Source of the DNA: Agelas oroides
Lineage: Eukaryota > Porifera > Demospongiae > Agelasida > Agelasidae
Direction: 5' to 3'
Assembly: GCA_949130485.1 (NCBI GenBank)
Contig: OX422188.1
Coordinates: forward strand, 8,602,443 to 8,666,442
Length of the DNA: 64,000 nucleotides
Shown here: one piece after another, positions 38,601-48,812 of the stretch
Position numbering within the stretch: the first letter of the stretch is position 1
How the letters are laid out: each line of letters opens with the position of its first letter
The notes under the pieces: generated by a model
The model's database searches: none
Told to the model about the DNA's origin: nothing
Seen by the model: only the letters and a program-made list of their open reading frames with translations
Translations under genes and position numbers: made by a program

Positions 38601-39834
38601 CTTCATCTTCCACGGGGACGTCATGCTCAGACGTCTCCATGTCGGCTTCACCATCTATCTGCTGCAGTGATACAAACTGTATCTCCCTAGTGGAGGCTCC
38701 TGGAACCTGGCTTGCCTCTGTGGTTTGAGATAAGACTTTAGCAACTGCTTGGACTTTACACAACATGGCAGGCGATAGTGCAGTAGTCATTGTACTTGGA
38801 TTCTCAGCACATGTCCCTTCAGTTTGGCAGTGCATTGTTGCCATCTCCTCCAGTTTCAGCAGCAAGAAAGCACACCATGGTTCACCAGAGAGTCTCGGCT
38901 TTATCTGCGCTACAAAGTTTCTCACCGTACTTGATGGAAGTCTCTGTCCTTGGGAGATCATTAATGCAAGGAGACGGCACTGAATTACTGAAGAGAGGAG
39001 GCAAAAACGAGGTGTTCTGTGTATGAAGAAAGATGATGTCACAGCAACAGTCACGTGAACACAACTCTTTAACCTATGTATGTGCTGATATCATGTAACC
39101 AACATGTATATAGAGCTTTCAATATGATGTAACTGGACACTTAGCTCCTTTTGGGCAGCACTTATGCCAACCTGTTCTTGGGATGTGTTAGCAACACTTA
39201 TGTGAAGCCACAACCACAACTCACAAATGAATTGCTCAGTAAAACGAAGTAACAAATATCCACTAGCTTTGAGAACATATTTGTACAAGCACTATGGGCT
39301 CTTTAATGACCCAGACCTCCACTAGTCTTGCAAGCCAGACCCTTTCTGTTCAACAGCACCAATTGTTCTCAGTATCGGCCATCTTCCACGTGCCAATACT
39401 GAAAGCAATCGGCACTGTGGAACAGAAAGGGTCTGGCTTGCGAAACTAGGCCTCCACACTAGTTTAGTCTAGTGATGATCACCACATGAACTATTTAGAG
39501 TGATGAGGTATAGCTAATTCAGTACCTTTATAACTCACTGTGTTAGTTCTGTGGCGTTAATGGAGAGAGCTGGTGACATGAGGTAGCAGAGTGTGCAACC
39601 CCAGTGGAACCCCCCTCCAGCTTCATAATCACAAGGGGACAAGCTGCAGGGGGCCTCCAGTGCAGAAGAAACATGTTCCAGGTGGCTGCATCTCGTGCAG
39701 AGAGGCTGAGATGAATGTGCTTGTTGATCTTTCCTTCTCTGCCGGTGTGAAAGTGAGTCTGTTATCTTCTCTGCTACGCTGATACCTTGGGGGTGCTCCA
39801 GAAGTTGAACTAGCAGGGTGCACCACGAAGCCAT
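32673..39834 (-). CDS. FANCE: FANCE, Fanconi anaemia core complex subunit E
   Basis: Bridges the Fanconi core complex to FANCD2 in DNA crosslink repair (family knowledge). Exons: 39539-39834, 38532-38979, 38184-38285, 37933-37985, 37786-37827, 37440-37490, 37305-37376, 36986-37057, 36438-36561, 35959-36034, about 33695-33717, 33491-33546, 33179-33304 and 32673-32771; about 546 aa (human 536). The helical-repeat C-terminal half is diagnostic: SASRSLLSALSSLVKKHPRV parallels human [20 protein letters not shown], and the protein ends MKTVKKLGV where the human one ends LKAALKHLGP. A poorly conserved acidic linker (exons 2-3) separates the two halves. Two weak points: the exon 1/exon 2 junction has no GT-AG pair that keeps frame, and the 23-nt exon 11 uses a poor donor. 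One intron (33718-35958) contains a separate gene on the other strand. Confidence 0.88.
34735..35671 (+). CDS. Atypical Rab-like small GTPase, nested in a FANCE intron
   Basis: Two exons, 34735-34888 and 35220-35671; 201 aa. All five G motifs are visible: P-loop GDNKVGKS at aa 25-32, switch-I threonine followed by IGVD, WDTSGKE at 72-78, NKAD at 132-135 and SAKSG at 162-166. IGVD and the overall spacing point to Rab rather than Ras or Rho. Three differences from active Rabs stand out: lysine at the Ras Gly13 position, DTSGK in place of DTAGQ (catalytic Gln to Lys), and a C terminus (KEKDMTIQPQS) with no prenylation cysteines. It may therefore be a slow or non-hydrolysing, non-prenylated GTPase. 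An in-frame ATG at 34768 is an alternative start, 11 codons in. It lies on the opposite strand inside the FANCE intron. Confidence 0.85.
37125..37226. repeat. Degenerate fold-back element, subfamily A
   Basis: CTTGCGCCCAGGCCTTCC ... GCATACTGCAAGCGATCAAAAAC ... GAAGGCCTGGGACGAGACTA, in a FANCE intron. It carries the same subterminal GCAAGCGATCAAAA word as the elements near 56.9, 60.4 and 61.6 kb. Confidence 0.75.
39323..39448. repeat. Fold-back element, subfamily B, in FANCE intron 1
   Basis: TAGTCTTGCAAGCCAGACCC ... GGGTCTGGCTTGCGAAACTA. The arms continue with TTTCTGTTC/GAACAGAAA, and a diverged palindromic centre follows. Confidence 0.85.
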
Positions 39835-40142
39835 TGCAGTGAATTGAGGGAACCGGAACAGAACGGGGTTCAATGTACGGAATGGAACTGGAACGAGGAC
39901 CAATATCATGTCTCAAACTCTTCTACTATTTGTATTTGCAGCTGAAAGTGCGTTCTAAATCGACTGTATCACGAGCAGACTGTCTTTTTCTTGGTTTCCC
40001 ACACCTGTGACTGTCTAAATTTTGTTTCCCGCCTAGCATGCATGCGTAGCTTCAGCCCCGCCCCTTACAGGATTTTAGTTCCGTTTCAAATTTTAGTTCC
40101 GTTCCGATTCAAGGCCCAAACACAACAGTGGCTATATACGAC
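39835..40142. promoter_or_regulatory. Bidirectional promoter of FANCE and IGHMBP2
   Basis: Start codons of two divergent genes are 308 bp apart, so both promoters share this interval. It has repeated GTTCCG/CGGAAC words (AGTTCCGTTTC, AGTTCCGTTCCG, GGAACCGGAACAGAACGG), which I cannot link to a known factor. No TATA box is evident. Confidence 0.65.
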
Positions 40143-43100
40143 ATGGTAGAAGTCAGCAAATTCGTTGAAAATTCCCTTTCCCTCCTTGCTTTGGAAAGAC
40201 AAACGGAGGTCTCAAACAGCGTTGAGTCGTCCTGCACACAAATTGATATCAAAAAACTAGAATTTCGAGGATTGTGTCTGCAAAAACTAAAGGTACCTGA
40301 GAATTCTTTACGTCAACTTTATTACACATGTACTACATTTGTAACTTACAATTATTATTCACAGCTTGAGTGTTTAGTAGTGCCATGCTACTCTAGATGT
40401 CTGCTGAGCAGTCTTGTGTAGCCAGACTCTTTCCGGCTAGAGTCTGGCTATGTGAGACTATTTGCTGAGCGTGTTCATGTACAGCTGTGTATAACCCCTT
40501 TGCAATGTCTCATTACTACAAATACTTTGCAGGTAGCTTCTGAATCAGTTGGATTGTATGGTAGGAATGTGGTTACATTTGAACTTGCAACTCACGGAAG
40601 AAGAAGTAAAGAACCTCTCCCCTCATGTCTGATTGGATCCGGTAATTGTTAGGTAGAAGGGAGGGTGGGGGTGTGCTTCAACCACTTGTGTTAGATGATC
40701 AGTCAAGTTGGAAAGTTGAGCTCATGATGAGTGTGCCTTGTGACAGTTTCAGCTAAACTCCAGTTAGCCTTGTACCCAAGCCACGTGGCCTGGGTACGAG
40801 GCTAAACTCCAGTGTGATGTCACTTGGCACATGCAGTTGTCAATCAATTCCCCACCCACTGTAGCCAGGTCACCAATTCTAGGTGTAACATTGTGAGGGT
40901 CATTATGTGTTGAAACTTAATATAGCACACACCCAACTTAAACATGCAATTTCTTCAGGTGACATAGTTGGAGTGTTTGCCGGAAACAAAGCCTTGGCAG
41001 ACCTGCCACTATCTGGTGTGGTTACTCGTTGCAGTGAGAGTGCTATATCTGTGGCGTTTGACTCATTTCCTCAGTCAGTTTGTCTCTCCTCACATGATGG
41101 CTCCTTGCTGTTGATAAGACTTGCAAATGATGTAACCTACCGCAGGATCAAAAGGTTTGCTAGTTGTCTATTTGCATACATTGTTTAATTGGGACAAACA
41201 ATAAACAGACTGACACCAACAATATTATCATACTATAATAGAGATATATAATTTTCTGTCTATTGTTTATGTCAATGAACAAAATAAAAACAACTTCCAG
41301 GCCTGGAAAGAACAGCTGGGTGGAGGCAAACCAGTACCAGCATCACTTATTTGATCAGTGCCACAAATTATATTTTCCAGGTCTCTGGAGGAGCTGAAGG
41401 GCTATCACACTGGCCCTGCTTTCCACCTTGTGAAGGTGTTGTTTGGAGAGGCACCTCCATCCCAGACAAATCCACGCTTTTCCAAGTTTTTGGACTGTGA
41501 GCCGGAGCTAGCTAATTCTGTGAGCTGATAATAGATTTTGAGGTGCTTGCTAAGTTACAATCCCTGCTGAATGTTTTGTGGACCATTGTACCACAGGACA
41601 TTTTATAGTTTGGTTCCATAAACCCGAGGACTATTGGTGGCAAGGAATACTCGCCAAAATTAGTGGGTGCTGGCATTCTAACAGCCAACAGCCCATGGGG
41701 TTTTAGACTATTTTACAAAATGAGTTGCTGTGGTCTGACAAATTGTTCTATTTACTGACTAACTATTGCATGGAAGCAGTTGATCCAGTGATGCTAGCTA
41801 GCCATCAGCACACTACCAACTAGTCAGTACTACTGCTGTATGTCACTGCTCTGGTGTGAAGAATCTGTGATTCCATTGAGTATTTCTGCCCCAACCAGGT
41901 ATATGCTACGTTTCCTTTTATTAACTCTGCACTTGATGCCAGTCAGCGTCGTGCTGTAGTGTTTGCCTTATCCAGACCTGATGTTGCTATCATCCATGGC
42001 CCTCCTGGTACGGGCAAGACAACCACTGTTGTGGAAGTGGTACTTCAAGCTGTCAGGATGGGGAGCAAGGTGTGTGTACATTAGCTGTAATGTCATATTT
42101 AGTAGTGTTGCTAGTTGCCAGCAGATTATATCATATTTATAGGCTTGTTAGAGGTAGCTATATGTATATAGCTGCTTATATTCTGACTTCAGGTGCTGGC
42201 CTGTGCTCCCTCCAACATTGCTGTAGACAACCTGGTGGAACGGTTGGCCTTGAAGAAAGCAAAGGTACTGGGTCTTCAAGAGAACAGCGTGCATGTCGCT
42301 TGCATGGCCTTCACTCAGCTCTTCTTCTCCTATAGGTGGTACGTATTGGTCATCCAGCCAGACTAGTTGACTCTGTTTTGAGGTATTCTCTGGATGCACT
42401 TATTTCAGCCTCCGACTCTGCACAGATTGTACAAGACGTTAGGAAAGAGATACAGACAGCTTCTGTGAGTATTAATTGAACTTTCACCAGCCACATTTTA
42501 ACTTGCGACTGCTATCTTACAATTTTCATCAAGAGTTTCACTAATGAAGATTGCAAGATAGCACTATCTAAAGTAGAGAGCTGCTGGAGCTACTTTGTGG
42601 CAATAAACAGTCTTACATATTTTCTAATCACTCCGTTTTATCTAACATTACAGCACTGTCATATCGTTGAGAACAGATTAATAAGATAGTAGCTATGTGT
42701 TTCCCTAGGTCCAGTCGGCAAAAGCACACAATTCTAGTCAGAGAAGGAAGTGGAGAAGTGAAGTCAAAACTCTCAGGAAGGAGCTTCAGGAAAGAGAAGA
42801 GGTATAAGAGACTGACTCGTGTTTGGTTTATTGGTTGTCATGAGAGTATACATATGTATTGCCATGTGCTGTGTGCATGGCATGCAGTCCCAAGAAACCC
42901 TATGCATGTTGGAAGTGATGTTTTCTCTGTGTGTTGGTTTCAGAAAGTGTTAAAGGAAATTCTTTCTGGTGCTGATGTTGTGCTGGCTACTGTTACTGGA
43001 GCATCAATGGAAGGTCCTATGAGGTATACATGTAGCCAAGTATACAACAAGAGTTACCTGCTGCTTCTGGAATGTACTAACATAATATTATATGTCAGGA

Positions 43101-46100
43101 TTGAGACTCTGGCAGATTTAGTTGCAGAAATTACATGTGTGTGTTGCACTTTATGTAGGTATTTGCCAGATGAACACTTTGATTTGGTGGTGATTGACGA
43201 GTGCGCACAGGTATAGATAAAACATGCATGTATGTGAAACCTGAGCTATGGAATACACCAGCCAGGGCACTGTAAACACATCTACCATCAGTTTAGACAC
43301 AGCCATGCATGTTCAGACATTAGAACTGATATGTAAACCAACCACCTTTTGTGTGTGCTTACATTTCAGCAGCATTTTATACTGCTATGAAGGTCCGTCT
43401 CCTTCCTACTGAATGCCCAGCATTATTGTCATGTAGCTCCCTTACTGCTGAGAAACAAACTAAACACTGTTCCTACTATCTATCATTGTATGGGGACATG
43501 TGTTTACAGTGATGAACTATAGAGTTTCAAGCAGCTTCGATATATTAGTATGTGTAAATCCACAAACACGAGCAAGTTATTTAGCAGCACAAGTCCCAGT
43601 CTTCATGCATTAAAAACTCTTGTGTGGTACATTATGTATGTGTTTATGTTCAATATGTGTAGGCTCTTGAAGCCAGCTGTTGGATCCCGTTGCTGAGGGC
43701 AGCTAAATGTGTTCTGGCTGGAGACCATATGCAACTGCCTCCTACAATTCACTCACGAGAGTATGTGTTTGAGTCAGTGTTGAGCTAGCTTGTATCTGTG
43801 AGCCTTCACTATGGAAAAATACTTTTGTGGGAAAAGATTTCTCTGTTGAAAGCCCCAATAGTGCACAAACAACCAATGAACCACATCCTCCTGTGTCCTA
43901 ATATCATTTCATCACTACATATGCATTTCCTACATCGTTACTATCTAGTCTCATTCCCAGGCTCCTCTGCTCTGGAATGTGAACATTGAGTGATGTTCTA
44001 ATTCCGGTATGGGGGAGCCTGGGAACGAGGCTAATTCCATGTTCAAAAGTCAGCAGGAAGTAGACTGACACAAACTGTGTATGACCAAGGAAGAATGTTC
44101 TTTGGTTTTGGCGTTTGAAGAAGATTAATATTGCTGCTCTGTCTTATGCTCTCTACATATGTAGAGCAGCTAGGGAAGGTCTGTCGATTACCCTGATGGA
44201 GAGGCTGGTGAAACTCTATGGAAGTGAGATCACTACCCTGCTGACTATGCAGTACAGGTGAAGACAATGTGGATGGATAGAAGGGAAGGCCAGATTTCTC
44301 TTGACCTCATGATTTAGCACTTTATTTCTCGGTAACCATAGTAACAGATTATTTTTCCCTTTTTGTTGAGATGTTTGGCTACATTAGTCAGTTCATGAGT
44401 ACAGGCTCTGATGAATACTGGATCAAATATGTTACATCACGTGTATGTTAGGATATATACATACATACATAAAGTCATTCTTTAATGGATAGTAATAGCT
44501 ACATGCTACATATTTGAAGCACATGCATATTTTGGCTACATGGACAGAGAAAGATAGCTCAGTGCGATTTCTCTGTTGTGCATGCATGCAAATTCACACT
44601 GAGGAGTATATATCTATAAACCAGGGGATACTGCACACACCACAAACATGTACATATGTAGGTAGATACACCCAGCTATGAGGCTGTATATAGTGTTTGT
44701 ACTGACAACAATATAAAATGTCATGGTCATGCATGCAATACACAGGATGCATACCAGCATCATGGCTTGGCCATCTCATGTCCTGTATGAGAGTCAGCTG
44801 GAAGCTCACAGCTCAGTGGCAGAGCATTTGCTGAGGTAAGCACAACATTCATTGCAGTACGTACAATGGTGAACATGGGATTGAGACCTTGTGTGTGACA
44901 ATTAATCATGTATGGTTTGACCCTGTGTCTTAAATTGTTCCCAAGCCTCACCCAGCTCCGGCGAGGACCGAGGAATGTGGTTAGCATGTAACCTCATTTT
45001 TAGGCATGCCAAGCAGTTCACTATTACTTGTGTCTTGTAGAGCTGTGATCTGTCTTGTATGATGGTTAGCGTTGATCCAGAGTGTCACTGAGTTCTGTAA
45101 TGTCTTCCCCTGTGTTCAGAGACTTGGATGGTGTGACAGAGACTGGAGAGACGTCTGTCCCACTGCTGTTTATTGACACAGCTGGGTGTGACCTGAGGGA
45201 GCTAGACACCCCAGATGAGGAATCCAAAGGGAATGAAGGTACATTGACCTTCAGTCAAGCCAAAAAACCCCACAATATACGCTTCCTTCCTTTGATTTCT
45301 CCAATCATGTGACCATGCTAATGAGTTGAGAAGACCTTGAAAAGCTGGGCTATAAATTCTAGTCAGCCATTAGGTTTTAGTGACATGAGAAAAGACATCA
45401 CAAGTTCTTGTTCATGGTGGGAGTGGAAGCTTGAGACAATTCTAGTAGTGCATCCCACTAAGATAAATGACTAGTGGCTGTATGCAACTTTTAGTATTCC
45501 ACTTTCTTTTCTCTCAGGGGAGGCAGACTTGGTACTTCATCACCTGAAGGCTTTGTTGGCAACTGGTGTGTCAGCTAGTGACATTGCAGTGATTGCTCCA
45601 TACAACTTGCAGGTATGTCTGTATAGTGGGAGCAAAATATGGCAGAGCACGTTGCTACAAATACTGCAGTGGTCTTCAGGTGTATTCAACCTTTCTATAA
45701 GATATTTTGTGTGTCATAAAAACTTGCCAAACTACGTTACTTGTTAAGTGTTAGGTGGTGCTCATTTTTCAGTGACTTACTTCACTGAACTACTCCAATT
45801 ACCAAATTGTACTGCACTAATATGTATGTGTTATAACTTGTTAGGTGGAGCTCATTCGTCAGCGACTTGGTTCACTTCTATTGGACTCAAAATTGGAGGT
45901 TCGCTCAGTTGATGGCTTCCAGGGTAGAGAAAAGGAGGCAGTTATAATTTCATTCACAAGATCCAACAAGAAAGGTTACTAGTTCCTAGCGTGTAGTGAT
46001 CTTGCAATCTCTTACATTAGTCCTTGCAAGAATGAACTGTTTATACAACACTGATTATTTGTCAGTTTTGGGCTTTTCATGAAAGCTCAGGCTACTATTG

Positions 46101-48084
46101 GATTTCAGTAGTGGATAGTTTGGGTACTTCACAGCTGTGGAAGTATGGACAAGTTGGTAGCTCTCAGTTAATGCATAAACATCATGTTTGTGCAGGTGAG
46201 TGCGGGTTCCTTAGTGAGCAGCGAAGGATCAATGTGGCCATCACCAGGGCCAGGAGACACTTAGCTCTGATTGGTGACTCTGAAACTGTGTGCAATGAAC
46301 CATTCATCAAAGGCCTGATAGACCACTGTCATGATTGTGGAGAGGTTTGGAGTGCTCATGAGTTTCTACATGGTGAGTAAAACTGTATCGAGTGTGTAGC
46401 ATTTTAGTCTATCAAGCCAGCCCATCTGGAGGGTGAGAAATAGACTAGTAGCATTTCATAGTAAACTGTGTAAAGTAAGTAGCTAGGATATCACATTGGC
46501 TACAAAATAACCTATACTAAAATAATTGAAGTGAGAAACCCATTGCACTATGTACATTGGTCCACTGATTTCCTGTATCTTGTTTGTTTGTTGAATGCAG
46601 ATAGTACATTTGAGGAAGCACACCACTACAAGCCCAGACCGAAAGCCATCAGAAAACCTGCCAAAGAGCAAGCTCGGAAACAATTATCAGCCGAGATGAT
46701 GGCTAAGAAATCAAAGGAGAGACAATACATCCCTGGAGAACCCAGGTGAGATATTGCCAGGGATCACACAACAAATGCATTATGCATACATAACACAGCA
46801 GTCAGGTCAACTTGTCACATGAGGTCTCTTTTACTCATCAGTGGAAGATTGGTCAATTGTACCCAGAATTTGTCCTACTGGTATAATCATTCTGTTTTCT
46901 GTTTGTCAATAGGATAATGGCTGATAAAGCTTTGGAGGACCGACTCAAGGATGAGTTGATTGAATTCATAGAGCGGGAGGAAGCAGTCATGTCCTTCCCG
47001 CCAAGTCTGAGTAGTGCTGAAAGACGGATAGTTCATCAGGTAAGATTTTATTTAGTGTCATTAGTCTGCTAGCTCACTCTTAGACGTCTGATGTTGCCTC
47101 CATTTCTTGCAAGCTATGTGAGGAGCTGGACCTCCTTCACATCAGTAGAGGGGAGGGAAATGAGAGATTCATTGAAGTGAAGAAGAAGAAGAAGGCTACC
47201 TCTGGTCCCTCCCAGAGTGATGACAATGATGAAAATGTTGAAGGTAAGCTGAAAATTGAAAGAAGAAAATTCGTACTGCTCAAGTGGGCTCATATTGAGT
47301 GATTCACTCATCCCAACCCACCCTGGAGGTGCATTCTCTCTTCCATGAAAGAAGAAAGTCTTTGTGCAAGTACATTTCTGCTATGTAACTGTGTTTGCCA
47401 CATACTTGCACATATAGAAACACTATGTATGTATGTATGTATGCATGTATGTATGCATGTATGTATGTATGTATGCCTTTCATGTTATATTTATCAATGG
47501 ATCTGAGCATTCCCTCATTCTAAACAGATACATGCTGCTCATGTGGAAAGACTGTACCTACCATTGATCTTGAAGTCCATCGCATTGAGTGTGAAAAGCA
47601 ACATTCTGTAGCAACTGGAGACTCAAAGAGACAAGAAAAGAATGGCCAACAGGCAAGATCTGAAGGTGCTACTTGTAAAGAACCGAGATCAAAGCCAAGA
47701 CAGACCAAGAAGAAACCTACAGCTAAAGAACATAAAACTGCTACTCCTGATGATCTTGACGCCATGCTTGCAGAAATGACCTTGTCAGATTCAACTTGTG
47801 GTTTTTCTAAGTGTAAGAAAACAGTAAATCTTATCGGCCTAAGGTGTCAATTCTGCAACTGCAGATTCTGTATGGAACATAGTATCCCAGAAGTACATGG
47901 GTGTTCAGATTCTGCTAAGAAGCATGCCAGGCAACAGAAAAGCAAAGAGAGACATTCAAAGCATACAAGCTTGGATCCAGCAAAGCGTGCCCAGCTACAG
48001 AGGAAGTTAGATAAAAAGATTACAAACATTTCTAGCAGAAGGCAGACGCAAAGAGGTGGACAAGAAAGGAGGCAAAACAGCTGA
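40143..48084 (+). CDS. IGHMBP2: IGHMBP2 (SMUBP2), SF1B RNA/DNA helicase
   Basis: 5'-3' helicase of the Upf1-like family, linked to translation. 21 exons: 40143-40292, 40533-40641, 40959-41154, 41381-41519, 41899-42069, 42193-42264, 42336-42464, 42709-42801, 42944-43023, 43159-43210, 43663-43760, 44165-44257, 44746-44835, 45120-45238, 45518-45612, 45845-45974, 46196-46372, 46601-46745, 46913-47039, 47114-47243 and 47528-48084; 983 aa (human 993), all phases close. Walker A GPPGTGKT at aa 232-239, Walker B DECAQ at 393-397, then GDHMQLPPT (usually GDHKQLPPT), [16 protein letters not shown] and [11 protein letters not shown]3H domain about aa 713-795; AN1 zinc finger in the last exon (CGFSKC ... 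HSIPEVHGC). Between these is CCSC-x11-H-x3-C at aa 801-820, a zinc-finger pattern the human protein does not have there. The ATG at 40143 begins the family N terminus. Confidence 0.96.
40410..40460. repeat. Fold-back element, subfamily B, in IGHMBP2 intron 1
   Basis: AGTCTTGTGTAGCCAGACTCT, centre TTCCGGCT, AGAGTCTGGCTATGTGAGACTA. Confidence 0.85.
40765..40804. repeat. Minimal fold-back element, subfamily A
   Basis: A 40-bp palindrome TAGCCTTGTACCCAAGCCAC/GTGGCCTGGGTACGAGGCTA in an IGHMBP2 intron; almost no loop remains. Confidence 0.9.
43946..44033. repeat. Fold-back element, subfamily A, in IGHMBP2 intron 11
   Basis: TAGTCTCATTCCCAGGCTCC at one end and GGAGCCTGGGAACGAGGCTA at the other, with an internal weaker repeat (GGAATGTGAACATT/GATGTTCTAATTCC). 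Confidence 0.88.
45745..45797 (+). pseudogene. Decayed partial copy of IGHMBP2 exon 16
   Basis: TTAGGTGGTGCTCATTTTTC then AGTGACTTACTTCACT resembles the start of exon 16 (TTAGGTGGAGCTCATTCGTC then AGCGACTTGGTTCACT) about 90 bp downstream, including the splice acceptor. Only the first 45 or so bases are copied, and the frame hits stops. Confidence 0.8.
47428..47476. repeat. (ATGT)n microsatellite
   Basis: About 12 units of GTAT/GCAT tetramers in the last IGHMBP2 intron. Confidence 0.9.
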
Positions 48085-48812
48085 TATAGTATACAATGGC
48101 AATTAAATTACTGTAGTACTCCATGAAATTGTATCAGTACACATGCATGATGTTGGATAACTTTCCACAGATGATCAGTGATGGTTTTCTAAAATTTTGT
48201 TATACCATGAAAAGACAAAGTACTATAATATTTGAGTACACACATATCCACCATCTTGTCTATATGTAGCCTGCATATGCTGCTCAGTTGTAGCTACATC
48301 GGTAGATGCATGTTTAATTGAGGAATTTTAACCATCTTTAGGTTATATCCATGTGTGATCTCATGAATTTACCAATGGAGGTCAGAGTGATGAAAGATTG
48401 CATGAGCTACATATATTATGAATACTGATCATGATCAACCAAGCCATCTTTGGTATATACACATTTTGATCATAAAATTAATGCATGCAGGATCGAGTGG
48501 GTTCATAGCCAATTGTTCCCAGCAGCCTCTTGCATCCCCAGCTTTCATTGCTTCCCAGCCTCTCGCCCCATTATAACTCTATAGCTGATATGATCAATGC
48601 CAGTGCTTACACTTGTGTACAATGACATTGGGGCATACATCTACAAAATATACAACTGTGCTAGTCTAGTTACACATTACAAATGAAAGTCACTACAACA
48701 CGACCTATCACTATGGACGCCACAATGAAGGCTATGATCATTATCACACTGCTATTGTTATCACACTATAGGCTACAATAGTTACCATACTGAGATATCA
48801 GTAACTTCTGTA
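48085..48812. other. Intergenic region between convergent IGHMBP2 and GT4 genes
   Basis: AT-rich, non-coding in all frames by eye. Both flanking genes end here, so it should contain their 3' UTRs and poly(A) signals; AATTAAA at about 48102 is a possible variant signal for IGHMBP2. I see nothing else. Confidence 0.5.
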
